Assembly (NCBI RefSeq): GCF_025460805.1
Contig: NZ_JAMXFJ010000006.1
Location: 62,001 to 126,000 of the forward strand
DNA length: 64,000 nt
Source of the DNA: Microvirga sesbaniae
GTDB taxonomy: Bacteria; Pseudomonadota; Alphaproteobacteria; Rhizobiales; Beijerinckiaceae
Direction of reading: 5' to 3'
Of the stretch, positions 53,488 through 61,593 are shown one piece after another. Every line of letters begins with the position of its first letter. Positions within the stretch are counted from its first letter, which is position 1. The notes below the pieces were generated by a model. The model had not been told where the DNA came from. It saw only the letters and a list, made by a program, of their open reading frames with translations, and did not search any database. Position numbers and translations under genes: made by a program.

Positions 53488-54255
53488 ATGGAGGGTCGTT
53501 TCAGCGTGAGGGTTGCAGGAGCCTTGATCGTCGCCTTGATCGTCGCCTTGTTCGGTGCAGGGCCTGCCAGGGCCAAGTGTCAGGACGGCCCGGGCCCCGG
53601 GGTCGATTGGTCCGGATGCTCCAAGGCGCGGCTCATGCTCACAAACGAGGACCTCACCGGCATCAACTTCCGGCGCTCGCTCCTGACGTTGAGCGATTTC
53701 GCATCCTCAAAGATGGCCGGCGCGAACCTGAGCGAGACGGAGGTCAGCCGTGCCCGCTTCGAGGGCACCGATCTGTCCAAGGCGGATTTCACGAAGGCGC
53801 TCGGCTGGCGGGCCAATTTCGGGCAGGCCAACCTGACCGGCGCCATCTTCAGCGCGGCGGACATGAACCGGTCGAACTTCGCGCAGGTCAAAGGGACCGG
53901 GGCGAATTTCAGCAAGGCTGAACTGAACCGGTCCGACTTCAGCGGTGCCGACCTCGCGGGCGCCAACCTGTCGAAGGCCGAGCTCGCGCGAGTGCTGTTT
54001 CAGAGCGCGCGCGTGACCGGGGTCGATTTCAGCTATTCCAATCTTTCCCGTGCCCGGCTCGACGGCCTGGATCTGCAGGGCGTGAACCTCACGGGCTCCT
54101 ATCTGTACCTGACCCAGCTCGGCGGCGCGAACCTCAGCGGCGTGACCGGCCTGATCCAGGCGCAGATCGACATCGCCTGCGGAACCGCGCAGACCAAGCT
54201 CCCCGCCGGTCTCACGGCGCCGAAAACCTGGCCCTGCAAGGACGAGGAGGAGTGA
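53488..54255 (+). CDS. Secreted pentapeptide-repeat protein
   Basis: 255 residues: signal peptide to about residue 30 (ARAK), with a tandem repeat LIVA in the hydrophobic core, then about 20 pentapeptide units of A(N/D)(L/F)xx type from about residue 50 to 215 (for example ANLSE, ADFTK, ANFGQ, ANLTG, ADLAG). These build a right-handed quadrilateral beta-helix. Four cysteines, two near each end, may close the solenoid. GAGGGG precedes the ATG. Role unknown; periplasmic localisation is inferred. Confidence 0.82.
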   Translation: MEGRFSVRVAGALIVALIVALFGAGPARAKCQDGPGPGVDWSGCSKARLMLTNEDLTGINFRRSLLTLSDFASSKMAGANLSETEVSRARFEGTDLSKADFTKALGWRANFGQANLTGAIFSAADMNRSNFAQVKGTGANFSKAELNRSDFSGADLAGANLSKAELARVLFQSARVTGVDFSYSNLSRARLDGLDLQGVNLTGSYLYLTQLGGANLSGVTGLIQAQIDIACGTAQTKLPAGLTAPKTWPCKDEEE

Positions 54256-54359
54256 GCGCGACGCTCCGTGCAACCAAGCCGCAGCGTGGCCGTTGAAAAG
54301 ATGCACAGACGTTACCCGAGAGGTCTCCCATTTCCGTTTCTTCGAAGGAGTGAGTCCGG

Positions 54360-54809
54360 TTGACCACGCTCAAGGAATTCGAGGACGCCCTGCGCGAGCA
54401 GGGAATGCACATGGCTCTCGCCATCCTGGAGAAGCTTCGGGAGCGGGATCGGACCAAACGTTCGGTGGCTCCTGCCCGTCGGATCGCCGGCCGCAAGATG
54501 ACTCCGGAACTCGCCCGGCGGATTCTGGAGCTCCATGGAACGACCGAGATGACGCAGCAGGAAATCGCCTTTCAGCTCGGCGTCAATCAGGGACGGGTCA
54601 ACGAGGTCATCAAGAGGGGCAAGTGGCTCCATGACGATCCGGCTTCGCCCGAGGCCGTCGCACGGGACAAGGCCAAGGCCCGCATGGCCGTCGACGCCGC
54701 CGGCAAGCGCCCGGAGCGCCGGGTGATCAAACCCGTCTCGGCCTCCGACAAGAAGGCATCGAAGACGAAGCCGGGCCATCAGGCGCAATTGCTGCTGGGT
54801 GATCTTTAG
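54360..54809 (+). CDS. Small HTH DNA-binding protein
   Basis: 149 residues. A helical N-terminus (KEFEDALREQGMHMALAILEKLRERD) is followed by a helix-turn-helix at about 60-90 (MTQQEIAFQLGVNQGRVNEVIKRGKWL) and a basic Lys/Arg/Ala-rich tail. Start is TTG at 54360 with AAGGAG ten bases upstream. Probably a regulator or nucleoid-type protein; no target evident. A mini family B fragment follows its stop. Confidence 0.72.
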   Translation: MTTLKEFEDALREQGMHMALAILEKLRERDRTKRSVAPARRIAGRKMTPELARRILELHGTTEMTQQEIAFQLGVNQGRVNEVIKRGKWLHDDPASPEAVARDKAKARMAVDAAGKRPERRVIKPVSASDKKASKTKPGHQAQLLLGDL

Positions 54810-54857
54810 GACGCTCGAGCGTCGGATGGGAAAAGTGGGTCCGATGCCTTGGCGCAG

Positions 54858-54922
54858 AAAAAACCCCGCCCAGGGGGCAGGGTTGAGTGATCTCCTCGCC
54901 TTCGGTTGTCAAGCCGAAAACG
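54858..54922 (-). ncRNA. Candidate small RNA with its own terminator
   Basis: On the minus strand: TTGACA (54956-54951), 17 bp, CCTAAT (54933-54928), so transcription should begin near 54922. The RNA would have a 5' stem-loop TTCGG/CCGAA (54918-54914 with 54905-54901), a single-stranded gcgaggagatcactc, and a terminator with a ten-base stem (AACCCTGCCC/GGGCGGGGTT, one G-U pair, three-base loop) and a run of six T. Length about 65 nt. I do not recognise the family. It is convergent with the HTH gene and divergent from the outer-membrane gene. Confidence 0.6.
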
Positions 54923-54927
54923 CGATT

Positions 54928-54956
54928 ATTAGGGCACGTCTCAAAAGTAATGTCAA
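54928..54956 (-). promoter_or_regulatory. Sigma-70-type promoter of the candidate small RNA
   Basis: Consensus TTGACA and CCTAAT at 17-bp spacing on the minus strand; a second overlapping -10-like TAATAAT lies 2 bp further downstream. Confidence 0.6.
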
Positions 54957-55149
54957 ACGACTTTAAAGGTCTTGTTAAGATACTTGTTTTCTGAGCTATT
55001 GGACAAAATTCTTTATATCGAAAGTAGTACTCCTTCTGCGACCATTGAATATTGATCGAACCTGTAGGTGTTGCGCCTTTGCCATAGCTTTCCCAAGCGG
55101 AACAGGCGTAAGTTTTCACCGTGAGTCCTCACACCAAGGGGTTACGGTT

Positions 55150-55920
55150 ATGAGAAAGTGCGTACTTAGCCTCCTAGCAGGGGTTGCAGGCGTGACGCTT
55201 GCTGCAGCCGCTGCCTCTGCCGCCGACCTGCCCAGTCAAGCACCGCCCCCGGCTCCGATCCTGGCGGCGCCGATTTTCACCTGGACGGGTTTCTACGCCG
55301 GTGTGAACGCCGGCTGGGGCTGGCGCGACAGCAATCGGGAAACCGTCATTCTCGGCGGGGCCGTCCCCGGTACGCTGTTCTTCCCCAACAACGACGACGG
55401 TGGATTCACCGGCGGTGGCCAGATCGGCTACAACTACCAGATCGGCTCCTTCGTGATCGGTGTCGAGACCGACATCCAGTGGGCGGATACCGATCAGAGT
55501 GAAACAGTCGCGTTCATTCCGGCGGGGCTGCCGGGCACCTTCGTGCCGGGCACCTTCGACAACAACCTGTCGGATTGGTTCGGCACCGTTCGTGCCCGCG
55601 CGGGTGTCGCGTTCGACCGCGTGCTGATCTACGCCACCGGCGGTCTCGCCTATTCCGACGACAACACCGGCTGGGTGGCCGGCGGCGGCGTCGAGTGGGC
55701 GCTCCCCGTGAACTGGTTCGGCTCCTCGGCGGTCACCTTCGGCGTCGAAGGCCTCTGGATCGGCTTCGATGACGACGACGACAACCTCGGCCGCTTTGCC
55801 GGCACCTTCACGCCGGCGGGCGGAACCCCGGTCGATCTGTTCGTGCCGAACAACAACAACGACGACAACGACTTCTTCGTGGCTCGCGCCAAGCTGAACT
55901 TCAAGTTCGGCACCTACTGA
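55150..55920 (+). CDS. Outer-membrane beta-barrel protein (Omp25/Omp31-type)
   Basis: 256 residues: signal peptide to about residue 25 (ASAAD), Pro-rich spacer, then an eight-stranded barrel that starts FTWTGFYAGVNAGWGW and ends in the aromatic C-terminal strand KLNFKFGTY. Glycine-rich beta hairpins and Asn/Asp-rich loops (NNDDGG, FDDDDDN, NNNNDDND) are typical of this Hyphomicrobiales porin-like family. AAGGGG lies eight bases before the ATG. A strong terminator follows. Function probably structural; some relatives bind haem. Confidence 0.87.
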   Translation: MRKCVLSLLAGVAGVTLAAAAASAADLPSQAPPPAPILAAPIFTWTGFYAGVNAGWGWRDSNRETVILGGAVPGTLFFPNNDDGGFTGGGQIGYNYQIGSFVIGVETDIQWADTDQSETVAFIPAGLPGTFVPGTFDNNLSDWFGTVRARAGVAFDRVLIYATGGLAYSDDNTGWVAGGGVEWALPVNWFGSSAVTFGVEGLWIGFDDDDDNLGRFAGTFTPAGGTPVDLFVPNNNNDDNDFFVARAKLNFKFGTY

Positions 55921-55940
55921 GCCTCCGCGGTCAAAGACGA

Positions 55941-55969
55941 AAGGCCCGGGAACCTCCCGGGCCTTTTTT
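55941..55969 (+). terminator. Rho-independent terminator of the outer-membrane gene
   Basis: 11-base stem AAGGCCCGGGA/TCCCGGGCCTT with a three-base loop, then TTTT. 20 bp after the stop codon. Confidence 0.92.
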
Positions 55970-56113
55970 GCGCCCTGCTCGCGACGTCGGATCGGGCTCG
56001 TCGGCCTGGAGTTGCTTCCACGCGAGTGAAACAACCCCAGCTCGATCCGGCTGCCAAGGACGCCGAGGGAACAAGTGCTCACGCCCGCACCTCACCCTCA
56101 CTCCCACCCTCCA

Positions 56114-56203
56114 CGTCATGGCCGGGCTTGTCCCGGCCATCCCGACCCGAAAAGCGCTGCGCCTCACCGGATCGGGATCACCGGCACGAAGCCGGTGATG
56201 ACG
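56114..56203. repeat. Family A REP pair
   Basis: GGCC-type arm (ggccggg/cccggcc) then CACC-type arm (caccggc/gccggtg). Confidence 0.88.
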
Positions 56204-56239
56204 TGGTGTGCATGTGGTCCGGCACTGCCACCCTCCACA

Positions 56240-56330
56240 CGTCATGGCCGGCCTTGTGCCGGCCATCCCGATTGTGTTGAGCGCGGCGCCGTACGGAAGC
56301 GGGATCACCGGCACGAGACCGGTGATGACG
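56240..56330. repeat. Family A REP pair
   Basis: GGCC-type arm then CACC-type arm, both hairpins intact, 37 bp after the previous pair in the same orientation. Confidence 0.88.
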
Positions 56331-56402
56331 TGGAGGGTGTATGAGCCGGCGGTGACCTGGGGCGAACGCCCTGTCCGCACGATGCTCACAAAGAAAGAAA
56401 TA

Positions 56403-56639
56403 GGCCGCGACCCTGTCCTTGACGGATCTGCGGTCGCGGCCCCGGCCCGTGTTTGCCCCCACGGGAAGCTCAGCCCTAAAGCCCTCGATCGTGACCTCAA
56501 TGAGGCCGGGCCCGAGCTGTCGATTCTCGAAAAAATTTTGGAACCAACGGCGGCGAAGGGCGTTTATTGGCATCGCCGGTCATTTTTGCCCCTACGGCCG
56601 GACACCTTGAGAGCACCCCAGCGGGTGCTCTTTCTTTTT
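56403..56639 (+). ncRNA. Possible non-coding RNA ending in a strong terminator
   Basis: A perfect 10-bp inverted repeat (ggccgcgacc/ggtcgcggcc, 56403-56412 and 56432-56441), further stems, and a terminator-like hairpin close the region. No protein gene on the plus strand ends here, as the omp gene already has its own terminator 650 bp upstream. The 5' end is not defined; a shorter RNA starting near 56565 (upstream TTGGAA...TTTATT) is possible. Low confidence. Confidence 0.35.
56610..56639 (+). terminator. Rho-independent terminator without an upstream gene
   Basis: Nine-base stem AGAGCACCC/GGGTGCTCT with loop CAGC, followed by TTCTTTTT. T-run on the plus strand only, so it does not serve the convergent paaK-like gene. 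Confidence 0.8.
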
Positions 56640-56773
56640 GTGTTTCCTCGCTTTTTCCGATCGAATCAGATGCAAGCTAGAGCTTATGGACCGGGACTCG
56701 GGCGTTCAAGACATCTTGGCTCTCGGCGTTTTGCATCCTCGCAAAATGCGATTGCTTATCTGAAAGGTGCCGC

Positions 56774-58033
56774 TCATTCGTAGCGACGCTCGTCCGCGAT
56801 GATCTTGCCGTCGTTCGGGAGATCGCCGGGCGCCGCCAAGGTGACGGAGCCCTTGAGCTTTGCGATGGCCTGAAGCGTAGCGCCGACCGCGGCCGAGAGA
56901 GCCTCGCTCGGCGCGGCGGTTTCGGCCATGAGCGTCATCATGTCCGTCTCGCCGTCCCGGGTGACGACGAGGCGCAGACGCCCCAGCTCGGGATGGCGCC
57001 GGCCGATCTCGGCGACCTGCTCGGGCCGAACGAACATCCCTTTGATTTTCGTGGCCTGGTCGGCCCGTCCCATCCAGCCTCTGATGCGCATGTTGGTGCG
57101 CCCGCAGGGGCTGAGACCGGCCATGGCAGCGGTCAGGTCGCCGAGAGCCAGGCGGATGACCGGCCGGTGGGCGTCCAGGGTCGTGACGACGATTTCACCC
57201 ACGTCACCTGGAGGCACCGGGTCTCCCGTGCCTGGCCGCACGATCTCCACGATGATGTCTTCGTTGACCACGAGACCCTCGCGGGCCGGGGTTTCGTACG
57301 CGATGAAGCCGAGATCCGCCGTGGCATAGGCCTGATAGGCCTCGATCCCCTTCGCCGAGAACTCGTCCTGGAGGGATTTCGGAAAGGCCGCTCCCGAAAC
57401 GAGGGCGCGCCTGATCGATGAAACGTCCCGGTTCGAGGCCGCCGCGCCGTCGAGCAGCACCTTCAGGAAGTCCGGGGTTCCGCAATAGGCGACGGGACGA
57501 TAGGCCTCGATCAGCTCGAATTGCTGCTCGGTGTTGCCGGGGCCTGCCGGGATCACCGCGCAGCCGAGCGCCCGCGCGCCCGAGTCCATGATGAAGCCGC
57601 CGGGCGTCAGATGATAGCTGAAGGTGTTGAGCACCACGTCTCCGCGCCGGAAGCCGGCGGCGAAGAGCCCGCGGGCCGCTCGCCAAGGGTCCTCGGCCGC
57701 GGGCTCGGGCTCGAAGATCGGGCCGGGCGACGTGAACAGCCGCCCGAAGGAGCCGGACGGATCGGCCAAGAAGCCCCCGAAGGGCGGGGCGGCTTTCTGC
57801 CGTGCCGGCAGGCCGGACTTGCGCAGCACGGGAAGCCGGGCCAGCGCCTCGCGGCTTCGGACGCCGTGCAGGTCGATCCCGGCGAGATGCTCCGCATAGG
57901 CGGGGGCCGCGGCGGCTCGTTTCAGGATCGCCGGCAATCGCGCGAAGAGCGCCTCTTCGCGCTCGGCGGGATCGCGGGTCTCGGAGGTGTCGAAGGAATC
58001 GGACAAGGCGATGTTCCCGGGTTTGCAATCCAT
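56774..58033 (-). CDS. Phenylacetate-CoA ligase-like adenylate-forming enzyme
   Basis: 419 residues, PaaK-like ANL superfamily. The central region matches (FSYHLTPGGFIMDSGARALGCAVIPAGPGNTEQQFELI, AYCGTPDFLKVLL, AYATADLGFIAYET, DVGEIVVTTLDAHRPVIRLALGDLTA) with the C-terminal swivel domain. The glycine/threonine-rich phosphate loop of canonical PaaK is replaced by LFTSPGPIFEPE. The ATG overlaps the livF stop (TGATG). It probably activates the carboxylate brought in by the adjacent Liv-type transporter. Confidence 0.82.
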   Translation of the reverse strand: MDCKPGNIALSDSFDTSETRDPAEREEALFARLPAILKRAAAAPAYAEHLAGIDLHGVRSREALARLPVLRKSGLPARQKAAPPFGGFLADPSGSFGRLFTSPGPIFEPEPAAEDPWRAARGLFAAGFRRGDVVLNTFSYHLTPGGFIMDSGARALGCAVIPAGPGNTEQQFELIEAYRPVAYCGTPDFLKVLLDGAAASNRDVSSIRRALVSGAAFPKSLQDEFSAKGIEAYQAYATADLGFIAYETPAREGLVVNEDIIVEIVRPGTGDPVPPGDVGEIVVTTLDAHRPVIRLALGDLTAAMAGLSPCGRTNMRIRGWMGRADQATKIKGMFVRPEQVAEIGRRHPELGRLRLVVTRDGETDMMTLMAETAAPSEALSAAVGATLQAIAKLKGSVTLAAPGDLPNDGKIIADERRYE

Positions 58034-58881
58034 CACGCCAGCCAGCGCTTGCGGCGCTTGTAGCTTTTCACGGCCCGGAAGGACTTTCGGTCACCTTCCG
58101 AGACCCCGAGATAGAACTCCTTCACGTCCTCGTTCTCGCGCAGCATCGGCGCGGGCCCGTCCATCACGACCCGGCCCGTTTCGAGGATGTAGCCGTAAGT
58201 GGCGTATTTGAGCGCCATGTTGGTGTTCTGCTCGGCGAGCAGGAAGGAGACGCCTTCCGTGGCATTGAGCTTGCGCACGATCTCGAAGATCTCTTCCACG
58301 ATCTGCGGCGCCAGCCCCATGGACGGTTCGTCGAGCAGGATCATGGACGGCCGCGACATCATCGCGCGTCCGATGGCGCACATCTGCTGCTCTCCGCCGG
58401 AGGTATAGCCCGCCATCGACGTCCGCCGCTGCTTCAGCCGTGGGAAATACGCGTAGATCGCTTCGAGATCGTGCTTGATGGCGGCGTTGCCGTCCCGGCG
58501 CGTGAAGGCTCCGGTGAGCAGGTTCTCCTCGATCGTGAGATGGCCGAAGCAGTGCCGTCCTTCGAGAACCTGGATGCAGCCCCGCCGCACAAGCTCGTTG
58601 GGGGACAGCCGATCGACCCGCTCGCCGTTGAACTCGATCGACCCTTTCGTCACCTCGCCGCGCTCGGCGTGGAGCAGGTTGGAGATCGCCTTCAGGGTCG
58701 TGGTCTTGCCGGCGCCGTTCGCTCCGAGCAGGGCCACGATGCCGCCTTTGGGCACATGAAGCGACACGCCCTTGAGCACGAGGATCACGTGGTCGTAGAC
58801 GACCTCGATATTGTTGACGGTCAGGACCGTCTCGGCGCGTTGCGGCTCGTTCCGCTCGGGATTCTGGACGGCGCTTGTCAT
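58033..58881 (-). CDS. livF: Liv-type ABC transporter ATP-binding protein LivF
   Basis: 282-residue ATPase: Walker A GANGAGKTT, signature TSGGEQQM, Walker B MILLDEPSMGLAP, H-loop LLAEQNTNMAL. LivF-type (IQVLEGRHCFGHLTIEENLL). The C-terminal tail (KSFRAVKSYKRRKRW) is an extra basic stretch. Start 58881 preferred to GTG 58887. A family A pair separates it from the binding-protein gene upstream. Confidence 0.92.
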   Translation of the reverse strand: MTSAVQNPERNEPQRAETVLTVNNIEVVYDHVILVLKGVSLHVPKGGIVALLGANGAGKTTTLKAISNLLHAERGEVTKGSIEFNGERVDRLSPNELVRRGCIQVLEGRHCFGHLTIEENLLTGAFTRRDGNAAIKHDLEAIYAYFPRLKQRRTSMAGYTSGGEQQMCAIGRAMMSRPSMILLDEPSMGLAPQIVEEIFEIVRKLNATEGVSFLLAEQNTNMALKYATYGYILETGRVVMDGPAPMLRENEDVKEFYLGVSEGDRKSFRAVKSYKRRKRWLA

Positions 58882-58966
58882 GGGCACTTCTCTCGAAAAT
58901 CCTCTCCCGGGGAAAATCCTCTCCTCTGGCCGGAGAGGCGGCGTGGAGGGCGGAAGCGCCTTCCCA

Positions 58967-59056
58967 CGTCATGGCCGGGCCGGTCCCGGCCGATCCGGTT
59001 GTCTGAAGCCTGCCGCTTCCCGGATCGGGATCACCGGCCCGAGGCCGGTGATGACG
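58967..59056. repeat. Family A REP pair inside the Liv operon
   Basis: GGCC-type arm then CACC-type arm, located between the binding-protein gene stop (59096) and livF. It probably forms a 3' hairpin in the operon mRNA that could raise binding-protein mRNA stability. Confidence 0.85.
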
Positions 59057-59095
59057 TGTGAGGCCGTTTCCGCCCCTGCGACCGGATCGGCCGGG

Positions 59096-60418
59096 TCAGC
59101 TCGCCTTGTCGCAAGCCTCGGTGCGCTTGGGCCAGCCGGCGTTCTTCTCGGCATAGTCCTTGGCGGCCGCGTCGAGCTGGCCCTTCACGCGATCCGTCAT
59201 CGGCTCGATGGGGTTCGAGATCTTCACCCATTTCGTGCCGTCCCATTCCTGCATGAAGGCGGCGCGATGACCGTTGTGGTCGTTGCAGGACAGGACGAGT
59301 TGATCGGTGAAGCCCTCGAGGCCCAGTTCCTTCAGCCGGGCCGCATCGAGCTTGATGTTCTCCATGCCGCGGCGCACGTCCTCGCCGGTCACCACCTTCT
59401 TGCCGGTGAGTTTCTGGGCCTGGGCGATGCCCTCGGCGATCAGGAGCGAGTTGTAGATCCCGCGATTGTAGAGAACCTCGCCGACCTTGTCCTTGGAGGC
59501 CTTCGACAGACCCTTGTCGATCACGTGCTTCTGGATGTCCTGAATGGCAGGGAAGTTCGCTCCGACAGCGTGCCAGTTCAGTTCCTTGAAGCCCTTGGCG
59601 CCCGCGCCGCCGCTGCGCGCATCGTCCTCGCTCGGCCACCACACGGCGTAGAACTTGTCCATGGGATAGCCGGAGCGCACGGCCTCCTTCACGGCGGCCC
59701 CGTTCATGGAGCCCCAGCCCCACATGATCATATAGTCCGGCCGGTCCCGGCGGGCGCTGAGCCATTGCGAGGACTGGTTCTGCATGTCCTGGGCGGCGAC
59801 CGGATAGAGCGCCACCTCGAACCCGATATCCTTCGCGAGCTCCTGCAGGAGCGGGATGGGCTCCTTGCCGAAGGCGGCATCGAGATGGATGAAGCCGATC
59901 TTCTTGCCCTTCAGCTTGTCGAGGCCGCCTTCCTTCTCGCCGATGAACTTGATGATCATCGACAGCCCGTCCCAGTAGGTGGCCGGAGGGTTGAACACCC
60001 AGGGGAAGATGTCGCCGCGGGCCGAGGCCGACAGCCCGTACGCCATGGACAGGATCGGAATCTTGTCCACCGAGGCGCGCGGGATCAGCGGCAGGGTGAT
60101 GCCGGTCGACCACGGATTGACCACGACCGGGTTCTTGCCCTTCACGGCTTCATAGCATTCGACCCCCTTCTTGGTGTCGTAGCCGGTCTCGCATTCCTCC
60201 AGGACGAGCTTCACGCCGCCGATGCCGCCGTCGCGCTGGTTCAGCATCTCCAGGTAATCGTGCATGCCGTCGGCGATGAAGGTGCCGGAGCCCGCGAACG
60301 GGCCCGTGCGGTAGGTGAACAGGGGGACATAGATCGAATCCTGCGCGAAGGCAGGCAGGGCGGCGCCGGCGAGCATCGTCGCGGCGGCTAATCCTAGGCT
60401 CATTGCTCGAAACGACAT
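59096..60418 (-). CDS. Liv-type ABC transporter substrate-binding protein
   Basis: 440-residue precursor of the type-1 periplasmic binding fold. Signal peptide to about residue 26 (AFAQD). The mature part opens SIYVPLFTYRTGPFAGSGTFIADG and includes LEECETGYDTKKGVECYE and NPVVVNPWSTGITLPLI. Larger than LivJ; related sequences accompany aromatic or fatty-acid CoA ligases. Substrate unknown, likely a hydrophobic carboxylate. GGGAGG lies about nine bases before the ATG at 60418. Confidence 0.88.
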   Translation of the reverse strand: MSFRAMSLGLAAATMLAGAALPAFAQDSIYVPLFTYRTGPFAGSGTFIADGMHDYLEMLNQRDGGIGGVKLVLEECETGYDTKKGVECYEAVKGKNPVVVNPWSTGITLPLIPRASVDKIPILSMAYGLSASARGDIFPWVFNPPATYWDGLSMIIKFIGEKEGGLDKLKGKKIGFIHLDAAFGKEPIPLLQELAKDIGFEVALYPVAAQDMQNQSSQWLSARRDRPDYMIMWGWGSMNGAAVKEAVRSGYPMDKFYAVWWPSEDDARSGGAGAKGFKELNWHAVGANFPAIQDIQKHVIDKGLSKASKDKVGEVLYNRGIYNSLLIAEGIAQAQKLTGKKVVTGEDVRRGMENIKLDAARLKELGLEGFTDQLVLSCNDHNGHRAAFMQEWDGTKWVKISNPIEPMTDRVKGQLDAAAKDYAEKNAGWPKRTEACDKAS

Positions 60419-60495
60419 GGTGGCGTTTCCTCCCGTTATATCGGCCGAAGAGCCGAATTCTTGCTTCGCGTCGTCGTCTCCCTTCGGGCCGTCCG

Positions 60496-61581
60496 TCAGT
60501 AGGGGAACGGCCAGACCAGGAGCTTCTGCTTGCCGATCTGCCAGAGCCGCGCGAGTCCGTGCGGTTCGACGATCAGGAAAAAGATGATGAGCGCGCCCAC
60601 GATCATGAAGCGCAGATGCTCGATCACGTCGGCCCCCACCGAGAGGCCGAAGGGCGACAGCGCGGCCGGCAGCACGATGCCGAGCACGATCGGCAGGATG
60701 AAGATCAACGCCGCGCCGAAGAAGGACCCGATGAGGCTGCCCAATCCGCCGATGATCACCATGAACAGGATGAAGAACGACTGGTTGATGTTGAACACGT
60801 CGTATTCCGCGCCTCCATACCAGAGGAAGACGAGAAGCGCGCCCGCGACCCCGCAATAGTAGGAGGAGACCGCGAAGGCGAGGAGCTTGGTCTGGAGGGG
60901 CCTGATCCCCATGAGCTCGGCCGCCAGATCCATGTCGCGGATGGCGATCCACATGCGCCCGATCCGGCCGTGAACGAGGTTCGACGCGAGCCAGGTGAGC
61001 AGGATCACGATGGTGAGCACCAGAAGATAACGCGTCTGGGGCGTCGCGTTCGGCCCCATGATCGGAATGCCGAACAGGGTGCGCAGCGGCGCATCGAGCG
61101 CTCCGGACACGTTGTAGTTCACGAGCCACGGGATGCGGATGAAGCACCATTGCAGGAAGAACTGGGCGGCGAGCGTCGCGACCGCGAGGTAGAAACCCTT
61201 GATGCGCAGGGAGGGCAGGCCGAACAATGCGCCGACCGCGGCCGAGAAAAAGCCCGAGACGAAGATCCAGACGATCACGTTCACGCCGGGAAAAGCCGTC
61301 ATCAGCTTGTAGCAGGCATAGGCGCCGACGCCCATGAAGGCGCCGGTGCCGAGCGACAGGAGGCCCGTATAGCCCGTGAGGATGTTGAGCCCGATCGCCG
61401 CGAGGGAGAAGACCAGGAAGGGAATCATCACGGCCTGGAGCAGGAAGCTGTTCCCGAGGAACGCCAGGGCATAGGCGGCCAGGACGATGAGGCCAAGCCC
61501 GATGCGGTCTTCCCGCAGGGGGAAGATCGCGCTGTCCGCCACGTAGTTGGTCTTGAACTGGCCGGCCTCGCGGTAGAGCAC
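60496..61581 (-). CDS. livM: Liv-type ABC transporter permease LivM
   Basis: 361-residue membrane permease with about nine segments. It has the LivM signature near GLNILTGYTGLLSLGTGAFMGVGAYAC and IRDMDLAAELMGIRPLQTKLLAFAVSSYYCGVAGAL. GTG start with GGAGG seven bases upstream. It follows livH after 12 bp. Confidence 0.92.
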   Translation of the reverse strand: MLYREAGQFKTNYVADSAIFPLREDRIGLGLIVLAAYALAFLGNSFLLQAVMIPFLVFSLAAIGLNILTGYTGLLSLGTGAFMGVGAYACYKLMTAFPGVNVIVWIFVSGFFSAAVGALFGLPSLRIKGFYLAVATLAAQFFLQWCFIRIPWLVNYNVSGALDAPLRTLFGIPIMGPNATPQTRYLLVLTIVILLTWLASNLVHGRIGRMWIAIRDMDLAAELMGIRPLQTKLLAFAVSSYYCGVAGALLVFLWYGGAEYDVFNINQSFFILFMVIIGGLGSLIGSFFGAALIFILPIVLGIVLPAALSPFGLSVGADVIEHLRFMIVGALIIFFLIVEPHGLARLWQIGKQKLLVWPFPY

Positions 61582-61593
61582 GGAAGCGCCTCC

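Larger units (their letters stand above)
54810..55149. other. AT-rich region between the HTH gene and the outer-membrane gene
   Basis: 340 bp. 54818-54850 is a mini family B fragment (gcgtcggatggg...gtccgatgcc). 54858-54956 carries a small RNA unit on the minus strand. The remaining AT-rich part (54957-55149) should hold the omp promoter and a long leader. A 130-codon minus-strand ORF here is not credible. Confidence 0.65.
55970..56773. other. Repeat array and possible RNA gene, convergent region
   Basis: About 800 bp: two family A pairs (56114-56203, 56240-56330), a family B fragment (gtccgcacgatgct, 56372-56386), inverted-repeat-rich DNA to 56610, a plus-strand terminator (56610-56639), then 130 bp of AT-richer DNA downstream of the paaK-like gene stop (minus). 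No protein-coding gene is credible. Confidence 0.6.

Noticed and set aside
54847..54890. Terminator of the HTH gene on the plus strand
   Set aside because: The T-run follows the hairpin only on the minus strand, so it belongs to the minus-strand RNA.
54987..55119. A minus-strand ORF of up to 130 codons (54727-55119) before the outer-membrane gene
   Set aside because: It runs through the small-RNA promoter and terminator and into the HTH gene's 3' end; composition is not protein-like.
56208..56783. A 191-codon plus-strand ORF through the repeat array
   Set aside because: Its first third is REP-encoded and it crosses a strong terminator; there is no ribosome site.
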